Below are positions 1 to 12,422 of a DNA stretch of 64,000 bases, in pieces. Source of the stretch: Amyelois transitella. Lineage: Eukaryota; Arthropoda; Insecta; Lepidoptera; Pyralidae. Where the stretch lies: NCBI RefSeq assembly GCF_032362555.1, contig NC_083511.1, forward strand, positions 3,968,001 to 4,032,000, in the 5' to 3' direction. Numbering within the stretch: position 1 is the stretch's first letter; the number at the start of each line of letters is the position of its first letter. The notes under the pieces are model-generated. The model worked only from the letters and a program-made list of their open reading frames with translations, did no database searches and was not told the origin of the DNA. Both the position numbers and the translations under genes were made by a program.

Positions 1-114
1 TTCCCAATCATCAGAATCAGATTGTGAAGTTCAGACGGAAGTCGCTTTGTATAAAAATCCAATACACAAGGGGTGTACACACATACAAACATTTAATCAC
101 TTTTTTATTGACTT

Positions 115-302
115 ATGGGATAGAAAGAGCCAGCTTAAAAATGGAACTGAGATTCAAATAGTGACAGGTTGCTAGCCTATCGCCTAAAAGAATAATCCCA
201 AGTTTTACCTACCCTTATTCTCCTCTTATGACATCCATGGAATAGAGATTGAGTGATCCTTAATTCTAAATTGTATTCTTAATTGCCGAGAACCACACGG
301 CA
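115..302 (-). repeat. Family A interspersed repeat, degraded, minus orientation
   Basis: In reverse complement this matches the dispersed family seen best at 42537-42796: a head near a 'gtgtggttcccggcac'-like motif, a 'gatgtcgtaaaaggcgac'-like block, then 'cctgtcactatttgaatctc'. Several substitutions mark it as an old copy. Confidence 0.65.
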
Positions 303-1337
303 GAAGGGATGTACCTATACAATAAGGAGAACAATTCATATCTTCCTGTAGATATCATAGTATTTTGATGCGACTAAAATATCGAATTTAATAACTATAC
401 GAATCAAAGGCGATTTGATATAAGGCAGGCAGCCAACCGTTCAAACTTTGATGGCTCTTTTTAAATATAACTTAGTATTTATACACTTACTCTTTCTCCT
501 TGCCAAGATAGTTCCCTGATTATACTTACGCTACCTAAAGTCAATACTTGAAAGATTTCCATTTCTGTAACCACTTTTAAGATTCATAGAGAATGTAGGT
601 AATATGTACAAAAAATATCCTTAATTGTTTTGATAGTTTTAAAAATTGTGGCACACATTTTTTTATTTGTAACATAATCTTCTTAAATTGTGTAGTAATT
701 TTCACCCTATTGATTTTATATTTAAATTTCTTTTCATTTATAGCATTCATTATTTACCTATCTTTCATGTGTAATGTTAAACATGTGTTCTGCTCTTTAA
801 AAAGTAAAAGCGTATACTGTTTACATAACTTATTTTATTCTATCTTCCTAGCCAACCCCTAGCAACATAACAATTCCTTTGCAATTTAGATATTTCCGAG
901 AAATAAATATATAATTGAATATATCTTCATGTCAAGACGTGAGTGTGTAAGCGAAATGTGCGTAAACAACATTTTTGCCTTGTTGGGTGTCCTCATATCT
1001 ATTCAAATTTATTTGGCGTCATTTACAGCCGTATTGTGATGAAAGATTTTTAATGACATCTTTATTATATTATATGTCTATGTAAACTCTGTTTCGTTTA
1101 TTTTTAACTGTAAATGATTAAAAGCAATCATAATTAACAATGATGAAACATTACGTTTAATATTGTTATTTGGATGTCATTTTTCTGAAAAGGAGACAGG
1201 ACTGATTTTGGATGTGAAATTGCTGGAAATAGTTAGAGGGTAGGTAGAAACAGGTCATATTCTGTACTGATCATATTCACTTATTGACAATCTTAGCGTC
1301 ATACTATGAAATATTTCTAACAAATAACGCGTTTCAA

Positions 1338-1492
1338 TATTTGAATCTCAGTTCCATCATTAAGCCATAAAGCCGAACGTCTTTCAGTCTTTGAGGTAGG
1401 CTTAGGGTTTGTCTCTCTCTCTCTCTCTCTCTGAGTTCTACTCCACAAGGGATAAAGACGTCATGGCATGAATGTATGTAAATAACGCGTTT
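1338..1492 (+). repeat. Family A repeat, 3' part, with a (CT)n tract
   Basis: It carries the 'tttgaatctcagttccatca' block and the 'aagggataaagacgt' block of family A, ending near a tatgtatg-type tail. A (TC)n dinucleotide run at about 1412-1432 lies inside it. Confidence 0.65.
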
Positions 1493-2289
1493 TTTTTTTG
1501 GGAAATGATAAAAATTAATATATACTAATAATCTATGGTTTGATCCCACGATCGATTTGCACAATTTGAAGTCACATCCGAAGCTGTAATAAGCTTCATA
1601 TTTTACCCCACTGACCCATAACTATCCTCTTTTCGTTTCGCCGAATTATCACGAAAGATAAATCAAGTAATCAAACAAGTCATAAAACACATTGTTTGTT
1701 TACTCGTTCTGTTCAAATGGTTGAGCATTTATTCCATCACTGAATTTATTAGCTTAGATAACAAAACAGAAGCACAAAATTATGACTCGACAATAAAAAT
1801 AGGCTTATTTAGTGAACTGTAAAAATAGAACACCAACAGTTTTATTACACAGTAGGTGCGGCGAATAAAACTCTATACTGCCTATGCAGCCAGTAATTTC
1901 TCATATCAATATTTTAGGTTCTTTAATGTTTCTTATTACTTTCTCAATAAGATTTATTTTTGCTGTGTTGTTCTTGATGGAACATTTCGCCATTGCCGCA
2001 CACCCGTGGCGCCACTCACAGTAAAGTAGTTAAGCTAACACAATAAAATGTAACTCTAAATTAGCTCCTCGTTTTACAAGCAATAAATTTAATAGCAGTA
2101 GGCGAGGGCACCTCGGGCTCTAAATTTTCACTTGGTGACAATTGGGTTAGCGGAAGGTGGGGGGCGCGTTAGAAATTACAACGCCAATATAGTGATTTGA
2201 GTGCCCTCGAGAAAATACTGCCAATTACGCATGGGATAACCAGTAAACACTAACTAAAAATAATTTAAATATTGAGCGTTAAAAAATGT

Positions 2290-2510
2290 TTTCTTCTTCC
2301 TCCTGGCTATAATCTCGGTAACATCCTGACTCTGGAGAGGCGCCCGGGGTCTTGGATTGAATGAGTCAGGTTTTTACACGATGTGACTCCCATCTAACCT
2401 CCGCAACATTTACAACTAAACCCGCATTGAATTATGGTATGAACATGTCCATTTGCCTGAATGTGCAGGTTTGCGCACTATGTTTCCTCACCATGAGTAT
2501 CGTTCGAAAA
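2290..2510 (+). repeat. Family C interspersed repeat
   Basis: It contains the family C signature: 'gtcaggtttttacac', a 'cctccgcaac' block and a 'ttgaattatggt' block. The following 'gtttcctcaccatgag' segment also looks repeat-derived. Related pieces occur at 13120-13205, 28245-28335, 62645-62750 and (reversed) 63500-63620. The short open frame across it is not a gene. Confidence 0.55.
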
Positions 2511-5500
2511 TGTATAGATGAGTTTACAAAACGTGTGACAGCTGAACGCCGCCGTTACATGCGTGCTTTGCGTGTACGAAGCGACGAAGGTCTATAAAAA
2601 AAAAACTTAATAACATAATCTTCTATACTTTCCTTATTTTAAGGCCCAGATAGTAAAGTTCGTTTTAACTTAGAAACTTGACAATGACTCGTCGGTTCCC
2701 TTGATGGCGTAATTTGGGAAGCCGCCTGCTTCCGGTGACCGTTTAATTCAATATAACAATATAAATAAAAAGATCCAAAAATGGACGATAATGGATACCC
2801 AGCGTACCGTGAATAGATAATAAGACAGAGTTTGGCTGCAGTAACCTACAGATATTAATAGAAATAGATGAATTCATTTCTACTTGGCCGCAATCGTGAT
2901 GCTATTCTCGTCTCGTCGCAATATGTACAGAATTAAATTTTTTTGATTACCTTTAGTAATAATAATGCATTAGAAATAAGACCGTCTTTTGTAGGTCTAT
3001 ATTCTTTTATTTATGTTCTAAGTATGTGTTGTTTTCTTGGTTCAATAAAGTGATTATACTTACATTTTTTAATATACGTAACTTTTTTTCCAATATGGTC
3101 AGGTCATCCTTTTAGATAAATCATCTAAAACAGCCGGCCTATTTATGCATAAAATAAAAAGCTTATTTTCAAAGGAAAACAATTAGCAAAATGTCACTTT
3201 CTTTTTATGAAATAAGTAAACAGTGATCCGAACATGAAACACCTCAGGTACACAAATTTAATAAGACAATTGTAATAATTAAGTACACTCAACAGCATAT
3301 AAACCCACTATTTTGGTTCGTGATATGATATGCAAATATGATCATATTTCTCTGTCATTGACTATACATTAAATTTTATATTCATAATTTTAGAGTAGTC
3401 TATTTTCTAGTTGGTCTATGGGTACAATGTGTAATAGCAACATGTAGCTATTCGTTGTAGTTCCATTAATTAAGATCTCGTTTGCTGAGGAGGCTCATGC
3501 GGGTTTCGTACGATGTAAGTCTTCAGAGTCTTCACATTGTTTATTTCAGCTCGTACTTCTGGATATTTTGAAACGTTTTCTTGTGCTAAGGAATTTTAGA
3601 ACGTTTTCAGATTAAGTTGTTTGTAGTTTGACCATTAAAACTGTGTGATTATAAGTGACACCTGAAATTACTTTCTTAATCTAACATCATGATTAATAAC
3701 TATTGTGATAAATTTACATATTATTTGAATTTACGTTACACTGTTCCTTTTATTTTTTATACCTTTCCGAAAAACACCTCCATGATGATAAAATCCTGAG
3801 AATAAAATCAATGTTCAAAAAATTACTTTTATTCGAAAAAGTTTTTGACCACTATAAGCCGAAACATGTCAACAAAAACACCTGCTCCCGCGTCTTGCTT
3901 CAATCAATCAAATGCCCTTCAATCAAATTAATCCTGTAAATAATTTTCCGGCCTTTTGGGACACTTACAGTAGGCAGGTGAAGGTTAAAGTAAATCGAGG
4001 GTTTTCAATAGATTTTCAGAAGTAAACCGGTGCCTTTTCATAGAAGATCCTCTTATCGATATTTCATTTAGTCCCAAATAGCTTCTGTTCGTATTTTTAA
4101 AGATATGTAGTTTCTTTGAATGGAAATACTTTCCAAGTTAGACTCTTTAATCATTAGGGATCGGGTCTTACCAGAATTAATATTTTGACAAAATTAATAA
4201 ACCTTTGTCAAGTTTACCATCAAATATTTTTCTCTCTCTATTAACACTTCAAATTATCGATAAAAATATACTAAAAACAAAACCTACTCGTATAACACAC
4301 GCAAAAATAGAATACCGTTTTATAAGTGAAAGAATTTTCATGGGCGGTTCACTATTTCCGAAATTAACGAAACAAGCAATCAATTTTACTTATTTTTTAC
4401 TTTATTTAATTTAATATTCAATTATTAACTTTGATAATCTGGAACCAATTCAATTTAAGTATACATTTAAATGTAACTAAGTTAAAGTCACATGATTCTA
4501 GATTTCCCACTGAAACAACAGAAAGCCAGTTTTGCTGAACTCTTTGTTTGAAAACTGAACGGTCGACCAAATTAGATTGGTTTTCCTTTGAAACTATCCT
4601 GTGTTCCTCCAGTAATAAGAACCAGTCTATGTAACATGTTCCATGCCATTTTAGTTCTTACGACGTCTATTCCTAGTTAGTCTGAAATATTAAAGAAATA
4701 CTTGAACACGATTCTCGGAACTGTCTACTTGGCTCGGAAAGTATATACTTCACGTTATATTTAGTTTCAGGTCTTTGAAAAGCAGACCTACCCAACACAT
4801 GTAATTACTGTAACGTGTTACTTCTAAAGTTATTTTTGTGTTAATAGTTTTAGGCTGTTTTAAGCTGGTGCATGCAGTTTTGTTGTTTGCATCTTTTAAA
4901 GCAATATGTCTCAAATATCAACCTCATATATACCTAATTGCATTAAATTCTCTTCAGAAATTAATAGGTCCATTTTATCCCTATGCCTATTTCTGAGAAT
5001 CAATTTAATTAATGATACCATATACGAAATGTATTTAGTCGAGTTATAACAAAATTTTCTTATACATAATAGGAATACAGAATAGGAAGCGGAATGGCAG
5101 TTTCTAACTGTAGGAGGGCCAAAAACATCAATTGGACTTTTTTGCCGACGCTACGGTATCGAGTTGGGATTATTTATAGACAGATATGGAATAGGATAAG
5201 TTTAACTTTTGTCGCGTTTCTTTTTACTTCAATAAAGTTATTGACATAATATAAGTTTCCAAATCTCCTCAATTTACAATTTTTCAAAGGTAAGCGATGA
5301 AACAGTTACTGAATACGGAAAAACATTGAATTAGAGAATGGGACTTTTAAATACATACGAAATATGTTATCAATAAATATCTTTGAAATTATGTCTTTAG
5401 CACCATAATTACAATTATTTTGAATCTTCCTTCTTTACTATTCTTTTTCTGCAATCCATATGTTATCCATCTTCTGCATTTAGTAACATACATATGCATT

Positions 5501-5757
5501 CATTGAAAATAAATAAACTTATTGTTTGTAGGTACAGGTTTTTGCTAACATTTAATTTATTGGTACACTTAATATTTTGAAACTACTCAGTGGCAAATCA
5601 TTTTCATTTCTAACTTTCCTCGAAAATTAAAAAACCTGAAAACAAAGGCCAGAATATTTGTTGTCGAAAACGTCACTGATCAATGAGTATTTACATAAAA
5701 TTCGCTGTTTATTATGCGCAGTTATCTGCCCCGGATCCGGCGGGACCCCGCTGTGAA

Positions 5758-7248
5758 CGTAATAGTCTAAGATCCGGCTGCAAAATCACTACGTTCATCG
5801 CGTAGTTAATCAAACTCACATTTTAACATACATTTATGAATAGGATAATACATAGATAATAGGGTGCCAGTCAATAAGTGGCCGCAAGTAATTTTAATTA
5901 AATTAATGTTAATTAATTTTCCAAAAAAAATTTCGTTCACTTGTTTTTTAAATAAAATATCATCCACATCATAGAAATGTATGTAAAGAATTCGAAAATC
6001 AATGGGTGCCGTTACACACTCGGCCGCAACTACTACGCAGCCAGGTGTAAACAGGTAATATTTTGGTCTATTTATACGTTCATGTCGTACACGCATGTTT
6101 TTTATATCAAATTAAAGCTAATTTTTTTTTAATATGATGACATATCGCTGACTGTGAATAAATGGCCGCAAATTAGGGTTGCTAACTGTTAAAAACTCGA
6201 GGTATCCGAGATAAAGTGAAAGAGAGTTAGCGCGTAACGCCACTTGTTAGACAAGGATGGCGAGTACCAGCTGTGCGAGTATTTGAAGCCATTGCGCACG
6301 CGTCAATAGATACTAGATCATAGATATGTATATAATAATCATATACATAGTAGATCATAGATACAGTTATTTTTTTCATACATTCTGTATGGTATCCAAA
6401 ATCATTAGTAGATTCAACGGTTAAAATAATATCACAATATTTATATTTTTTGTTGCGGCGAAACATTAACATAGAGAAACACTTCTTAAAAGTTATTTCA
6501 TTAAAATCCAGCACATTTTGAGTTTTACTACACAAAAAACACTTTTTCATTTTTCTAAAATGTTAATATTACTTTTATCAACGTAATAACACTTTCAAGT
6601 TCAATAAATAAGTGATATCAACAACGTTGTGTATAACGAGCTCAAAAAGAAGGTTAGCATATAAGAATAATTTAGCTGCACTATTGAGAACCCAATCTAT
6701 TGACGCGTGCGCAATGGCTTCAAATACTCGCACAGCTGGTACTCGCCATCCTTGTCTAACAAGTGGCGTTACGCGCTAACTCTCTTTCACTTTATCTCGG
6801 ATACCTCGAGTTTTTAACAGCTAGCAACCCTAATTTGCGGCCATTTATTCACAGGCAGCGATATATCATCATATTAAAAAAAAATTAGCTTTAATTTGAT
6901 ATAAAAAACATGCGTGTACGACATGAACGTATAAATAGACCAAAATATTACCTGTTTACACCTGGCTGCGTAGTAGTTGCGGCCGAGTGTGTAACGGCAC
7001 CCATTGATTTTCGAATTCTTTACATACATTTCTATGATGTGGATGATATTTTATTTAAAAAACAAGTGAACGAAATTTTTTTTGGAAAATTAATTAACAT
7101 TAATTTAATTAAAATTACTTGCGGCCACTTATTGACTGGCACCCTATTATCTATGTATTATCCTATTCATAAATGTATGTTAAAATGTGAGTTTGATTAA
7201 CTACGCGATGAACGTAGTGATTTTGCAGCCGGATCTCGTACTATAACG
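5758..7248. mobile_element. Foldback element with two 554-base inverted arms
   Basis: The left arm is 5758-6311 and the right arm 6695-7248; they are equal in length and almost identical as reverse complements. I saw only scattered mismatches, for example three in a 66-base stretch near 6125-6200 and several in the outermost dozen bases. The 383-base loop is 6312-6694. Because the arms mirror each other, the same 96-residue open frame appears on minus (5806-6096) and plus (6910-7200). It resembles no family I know and is probably not a gene. No convincing target-site duplication was found. The size and arm length suggest a foldback-type DNA transposon, non-autonomous because no transposase is visible. 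A segmental inverted duplication is the main alternative. Confidence 0.8.
6312..6550 (-). pseudogene. Cys/His-rich N-terminal coding fragment in the foldback loop
   Basis: A minus-strand open frame begins with ATG at 6550 and runs through the loop into the left arm. Its first 60 or so residues read as a small metal-binding head: CxxC near the start (C-F-L-C), a lysine-rich middle with KYKYCDII, then G-Y-H-x3-C. Similar heads occur at the N-termini of repetitive, transposon-linked proteins in insects; that is recollection of a pattern, not a search. After about residue 62 the frame becomes low-complexity and enters the arm, so the protein is truncated. It may be captured cargo or the relic of the element's own gene. 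Confidence 0.4.
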
Positions 7249-8663
7249 CTGCTCGCTTTTAAGAAATTAATATCGACCAAACCTTCATTAGGGCCCCACT
7301 CCACAGATGCGTACAAAGACACGGATATGTAGCTCAGCTTTGCTTTAATGAAAATTAATTACAAATATATAGTAACAATAAATTTCAAATCAAGAATACT
7401 CTTAACGAGACTGCATTAAAATATTAGTGATTGTGCATAAAAAAGGATATGCAGAGATCATGGCAAGTGGAAAGATGTAGTGTAGTCTCTGCCTATCCAT
7501 CCAGAAAAGAGACGTTTTCATAATTATGTATGCAATGCAATACACTGGTGCTTTATATTTGCGTCATGTGTTGCCTTTTTTTACATTAACACATTTGTAA
7601 CATACATACATAAAATCACGCCTCTTTCCCGGAGGGGTAGGCAGAGACTATTTTTAAAATAAAATTGTTAACACAATGGAACTTACAAGCGTAACTCACT
7701 AAGAATGCAATGCACTATATCTCACACATCTATGGAATTGAGGCCTTACACGAAAAATACGAAAAAAGGCACGAAGAACCGTTAAAGCTTGAGAACATTA
7801 CCACTAATTAACTTAACATGTTATTTCGGTCAGTAATCAACGATTAACGTGGATATCCTCCTAACAGACTATGAGAAGGAAGGAATCTCTGTTAACCACT
7901 TTAAGAAATCATTAGAACATAATATCTGGCATTATCATCATTTTAATACCTAACGTATAGCTGAACTGATATATGTGAAGTTTACGAGTAATAGTGGTTT
8001 TAGACATTTCTTATGAAGGAAAATACAAGAACGGGTTTAAAACAAGGTTTCAAGTTGACACTAGAAATGGTGATACTTATTTCAAAGCGAGAGACGGGAA
8101 CGAGATGCCTTATTTTATATACAGCTGCTTTTCGAAACTCACGTCGGACGAGCATCGACTCATTTTTATTCTGTTTACATCAGCCAGCTGCTCCATATCT
8201 AGCAATGCTCGTAAAAACTGGATTGAAAACAGAATAAAACATGTATTTTAATGCCACTCGCGCATTTTTATTACTCCATTGACATGATGGCGCACTCGAA
8301 AAGGATGGAAATGACATTAAAAGACGTATTTATCATTCATAAACTTTTTTAATTACATACCTATACAAACATCAGCCAATCGAAATACATCTACACAATA
8401 ATTTACAGTCTTTCCAATTAATACTCATAACTTTTTATTAAAAAAGTAATAAATACGAAGAAGCATGTCGTTTGAAATGCGAAATTTGGTATCATTGTAC
8501 AAAAGTTACATAATTATTAGAAATAGATTATAAAGTTCTATATATTTACAACATCGGACGAATTTCGTCTATAACAAAACAATGTTTAGCGATCGCCTAA
8601 GGCTACGTCTAAGGCTTACAGATCAATTATGGAGATCGTTTAGGGTTAGTTTAGTGAGGTCCT
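7249..8663. other. Spacer between the foldback element and the Toll gene, with family B repeat pieces
   Basis: It holds two pieces of family B, one near 7440-7530 in minus orientation ('tagtctctgcctatccat') and one at about 7605-7655 ('cacgcctctttcccggagg'). The open frame at 7994-8251 has no recognisable homology. The 3' part probably includes the Toll 3' UTR. Confidence 0.5.
8434..8439 (-). terminator. Candidate polyadenylation signal of the Toll gene
   Basis: AATAAA on the minus strand (tttatt on plus), about 225 bases past the stop codon of the Toll gene. The position suits a short 3' UTR, but such hexamers are common in AT-rich DNA. Confidence 0.3.
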
Positions 8664-11600
8664 TTATACCAGGTACGTTTGGACAGTGTGGTGCAACACT
8701 ACGGACTGTGGCTGATGGTTACGACCGTGGAAATCTGTGGAAGAATAGTCCGAGTCTATAGTGGAATAGATATGTTCTGAAAGTGGGCGGTCACAAGGCG
8801 ATCGTTCGGCGGAATTGGCGGACTTTCCACATAACGTCTGACAAGTGCTATTCAACACAGACGCGTCCACAGTGTAAGTATTAGAATTTCTTCCATAATT
8901 GAGTCTTTTTAACTTTTGCCCGTGGCGCTTCGACATTGGCATAGCATAACGTAACCTCTCCCAAAATCGTTTCTCTTTCCACGTTATCTCCAAACCCGTT
9001 TTAAAATACGACTTCAGTTCCGGATCTCGTGGGACGAGCCCTACGGCGACTATTATTAATTTATGTGGATTCTTTCGAAGCGCTTTCTGTAGGGCCTGTC
9101 GAAACTCTATCTGTGACCATTCGGTCAAGATAAAGTTTTTCGTTAAAACTACTATAATACGCCTCGAGGCTTCCGTTGCCTCAACCACTAAATCAGGAAA
9201 TTGTGCGTACGTCGCTTCAAATTGAGGTACGTCTCTATAATGGAGGCAGAGATGGTACGAAGGGTACCCATTCTCGAGTTCTCTTGCTAATGATTCTACA
9301 ACAAACTCCTCGTCTTTAGGACTATAACAAATATAAGCGTCATAAAGCTTATCAGTATCCTTGAAGGCACCGGCAAGGGGGGAGAGCTTAATGCCGCAAT
9401 TCGAATACAGCCACATTCTGCAAGCATATCTAAACGTGAACACTAAAGCTAATATTAATAAAATAAGCATGAACCCAGTAAGAACGGACGCCAGCAAAGG
9501 CAGGTTATTTGAAACGAAAAACGCGCTTATCATAGAAGTATCGTTTATTTCGCTGCAAATTGTCACATTTAAATTCAATGACTTCTTTGCTGAGTTCAGC
9601 TTATTATTTATACACCATAAACTGTTGATATCAACCACTTTTTCAACATTTTGAGAAACATATGTTAAAAAGCCTTGCAAATATTTGCAGTCACAAGACC
9701 AATTATTACTGCCAATAAAAAGGGTTTGCAACTTTTTGTTATTATCTAGGTGCCACAGTCCGTAATTCACGAGCCTGTTTTCATCCAAGCGTAAAATTTC
9801 CAGAGCCCCTAAAGAGGAAAACGTTTCATTCGATATATACTCAATAACATTACTCTGAAGATACAATTCTTTCAAGTTGCTTAGCTTCGAAAACTCGGGG
9901 CCCAATAAACGACTTATTTTATTGTTATCTAAATGCAAAATTTTCAGAGCACCTACTTGATTAAATGTATTGTTATGTATATGAACAATATTGCTTGCAT
10001 TTAAATAAATAACAATAGCGTTTCTCATTGGATTGAAAACAGTCTCGTTTATTTCATTATAAACATTTCCATCTAAATAAATATGAGTAGCGTCTTTTGG
10101 AAAATCGTGAGGTAGCGCATATAATTGTTTCACCGAACAATCAATGACGCTGGTTGTTTTAGACGAATCGTGATAACAAGAACAATTAATAGGACACACA
10201 GTTTTACAATTACAGTTGATGAAATCGCAACATTTACAACTATCCTCGCAAAAAGTTTCAAATTTGCACAAGAAATCTTTAACAAGTAATGAACTAACGG
10301 GGAGATACTTGGCACCTCGTACGTAAGACTCTTTACATATCACATTTTCTAAATCCATTACACGTGGATATTCTCTAGAAGTTACAGAATTGATAAGTAA
10401 AAGCCATTTCATTGTGCAATCACAACGGAAGGGATTACCACTAATGTAAAATTCTGGTAGCGCTCTATCGTCAGCCACTCTCGAAACACGCAAACTATCT
10501 ATGTCCAAACTTTCAATCTCATTGGCATACATATCGACGCGAGTTAAATTTCTCTTGTCTAAAAATGTATCTGTCTCTATACTCGATATCAAGTTATTAT
10601 TTATAAACAGAAGCTCCACGCTGTTCGGTATAGACATCGCAGATAAAGTTACTAAACGGTTATGACTAGCATCTAATGTTTTCACGTGTAATTCCTTCTG
10701 AATTTTATAATAATTACCAAGTATTTCAATAAAGTTAGCGTGGATATCCAGCCATTTCAAACTGCCAGGTATAAAAGCGTAATCAAACCAAACTAAATGA
10801 TTTTCAGATAAATTCAACCATAATAATTTCGTCAAAGCTACAAAAACACCATTTATGTCAGAAATGAAGTTGCTATCGAGGCGAACGGCTTCCAATTGCG
10901 TGTTCTTTTGAAAGGTTTCAGTCTCAATCGACTGTATTTTATTTTTCGCCAAATTGAGTACCTGCAAGCTAGGCAAGCCCCAAAACATTCCCGCTGTAAG
11001 GTTTCCAATTTGATTGTCAATTAAGCGCAACCCGGTCAACTGCGATAGGTTTTGGAACGTACTGTTTGTTATTTCTGTCAACAAGTTCTCCCCCAAATCT
11101 AACGATTTCAAAAACGGTAGTTGTAAAATGGCTTCTGGAATTTTGGTCAATTTATTGGAGCTTAAATCTAATTCTTTTAGGTCTGAACAATTTTTAAATG
11201 CATTATCACTGACATAAGACAATAAATTATTATTTAAAGTAAGCTTATTTAAAATAAACAGTCCGTTAAACACGTGATCCTCTATAGTGTGCAATTTGTT
11301 TTGGCCCAAATTGAGAGTATGAAGATTAAAAAGTGGTAAAAAGGCATTGTCCTCGATATGCCCAATAGAATTGTTGTTTAAATTGAGGATTTGTAAAAAA
11401 AACAAGTCTTTGAACATATTGTGCGAGATGCGTGCGACTATGTTGTGGGACAGGTCGAGCACGATTAATCTTATTAGACCACTGAACGTTTCATCTTCTA
11501 TGTGGTCGCTCTTCAATTTATTCGCCGAAAGATCTAAAACGAGCAATTGTTCCAACCGATTAAATATTCTCTTGGGCAAAGCTTCCAGCTCGTTATTCTG

Positions 11601-12422
11601 CATATAAATTTCTCGAATTTCTCTCGTATTATGAAACAACCCTTCTGGTAAGTAATTTATTGCGTTATCGGAAAGGTTTACAACTTTCAACGAAAGTAGA
11701 TCACTGAAAACATCAACCGGCAATTCACTTATTTTATTATCTTGAAGAAACAATTGTGTTAGTCTTCTAAGATGTAAAATTTCAGAGTCAGCGGGGAGGG
11801 ACATTATATCATTGTGGCTCAAATCTATGGTCTGCAATGTAGAACCACATTTGTGGCCAAAGCCTAGTTCGTCTACGAACTTGATCTTGTTACGCGTCAA
11901 GTTTAGTGAAATTATATTTTCCAACGCACAGAACAGGTCCGACGGTATCTTTCGAATGTTGTTGTATGCTAAATCTAGTGTGTGCAGTTCTCTGAGTCCG
12001 TTAAATGCGCCTAAAGATAACTCTAGCTCTTTATTGTTATTCCAATCGGTGTTCATAGAGCGTATCCTCAAAGTCTTGAGGCCCCGCAGACCTTCGAAGA
12101 CATTGCCAGGAAGACGGAGAATTTTGCAATTGTTTATGGTTATCTCTGCCAAACCTTGCATTCTCCCGAAGTGGTGGTCGCGCAGCGTGCTCTCTAGCAG
12201 CAGCGGGCCGCAGCGGATGGCGAGCCGCTGCGCGCCTTCCGAGTGCATCGAACCGACGTCTCTCTCGGACGACAACGTCCGTACATTGCACTCCACAGCA
12301 CCATTCTCACCGGACACGCGGAAACAAACATCTGCATCGTCAGGCGCTTCCGTAAGCGCCGCGCCCATCACTAAACAAAAGAATATCGCGGTAATTATCA
12401 TTTTAAGCCGCACTTTGTCCAT
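8664..12422 (-). CDS. Toll-family receptor (18-wheeler/Toll-6/7/8 type), intronless
   Basis: This is a single-pass receptor with an ectodomain of leucine-rich repeats and a cytosolic TIR domain, acting in Toll-type signalling and, in this subfamily, in epithelial patterning. The 1252-residue frame is uninterrupted. A hydrophobic signal peptide (about 8-25) is followed by more than 20 leucine-rich repeats, a first cysteine cap (about 663-725), a Cys-rich neck with an N-terminal cap (CPINCSCYHD, about 743-775), a second repeat block (about 783-906), another CxC cap (about 907-965), a transmembrane helix (about 974-997) and a TIR domain (about 1027-1162) with YDAYICYS, a RDVP box and a FW near its end. 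A 90-residue tail ends in HHTVQTYLV. The internal double cysteine cluster and the long tail place it with 18w/Toll-6/7/8 rather than Toll-1; I cannot choose among them. The start is the ATG just before the signal peptide. No intron or defect is visible. Confidence 0.93.
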   Translation of the reverse strand: MDKVRLKMIITAIFFCLVMGAALTEAPDDADVCFRVSGENGAVECNVRTLSSERDVGSMHSEGAQRLAIRCGPLLLESTLRDHHFGRMQGLAEITINNCKILRLPGNVFEGLRGLKTLRIRSMNTDWNNNKELELSLGAFNGLRELHTLDLAYNNIRKIPSDLFCALENIISLNLTRNKIKFVDELGFGHKCGSTLQTIDLSHNDIMSLPADSEILHLRRLTQLFLQDNKISELPVDVFSDLLSLKVVNLSDNAINYLPEGLFHNTREIREIYMQNNELEALPKRIFNRLEQLLVLDLSANKLKSDHIEDETFSGLIRLIVLDLSHNIVARISHNMFKDLFFLQILNLNNNSIGHIEDNAFLPLFNLHTLNLGQNKLHTIEDHVFNGLFILNKLTLNNNLLSYVSDNAFKNCSDLKELDLSSNKLTKIPEAILQLPFLKSLDLGENLLTEITNSTFQNLSQLTGLRLIDNQIGNLTAGMFWGLPSLQVLNLAKNKIQSIETETFQKNTQLEAVRLDSNFISDINGVFVALTKLLWLNLSENHLVWFDYAFIPGSLKWLDIHANFIEILGNYYKIQKELHVKTLDASHNRLVTLSAMSIPNSVELLFINNNLISSIETDTFLDKRNLTRVDMYANEIESLDIDSLRVSRVADDRALPEFYISGNPFRCDCTMKWLLLINSVTSREYPRVMDLENVICKESYVRGAKYLPVSSLLVKDFLCKFETFCEDSCKCCDFINCNCKTVCPINCSCYHDSSKTTSVIDCSVKQLYALPHDFPKDATHIYLDGNVYNEINETVFNPMRNAIVIYLNASNIVHIHNNTFNQVGALKILHLDNNKISRLLGPEFSKLSNLKELYLQSNVIEYISNETFSSLGALEILRLDENRLVNYGLWHLDNNKKLQTLFIGSNNWSCDCKYLQGFLTYVSQNVEKVVDINSLWCINNKLNSAKKSLNLNVTICSEINDTSMISAFFVSNNLPLLASVLTGFMLILLILALVFTFRYACRMWLYSNCGIKLSPLAGAFKDTDKLYDAYICYSPKDEEFVVESLARELENGYPSYHLCLHYRDVPQFEATYAQFPDLVVEATEASRRIIVVLTKNFILTEWSQIEFRQALQKALRKNPHKLIIVAVGLVPRDPELKSYFKTGLEITWKEKRFWERLRYAMPMSKRHGQKLKRLNYGRNSNTYTVDASVLNSTCQTLCGKSANSAERSPCDRPLSEHIYSTIDSDYSSTDFHGRNHQPQSVVLHHTVQTYLV

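Larger units (their letters stand above)
1..5757. other. AT-rich intergenic region with repeat fragments
   Basis: No exon-like coding segment was recognised on either strand. The open frames here are short, lack family resemblance and have no splice-compatible partners. The recognisable content is interspersed repeat debris (115-302, 1338-1492, 2290-2510), listed separately. The rest is unassigned AT-rich sequence. Confidence 0.6.

Noticed and set aside
5806-7200. Two identical 96-residue open frames on opposite strands
   Set aside because: They are mirror images created by the inverted arms of the foldback element. No domain or codon evidence supports translation.
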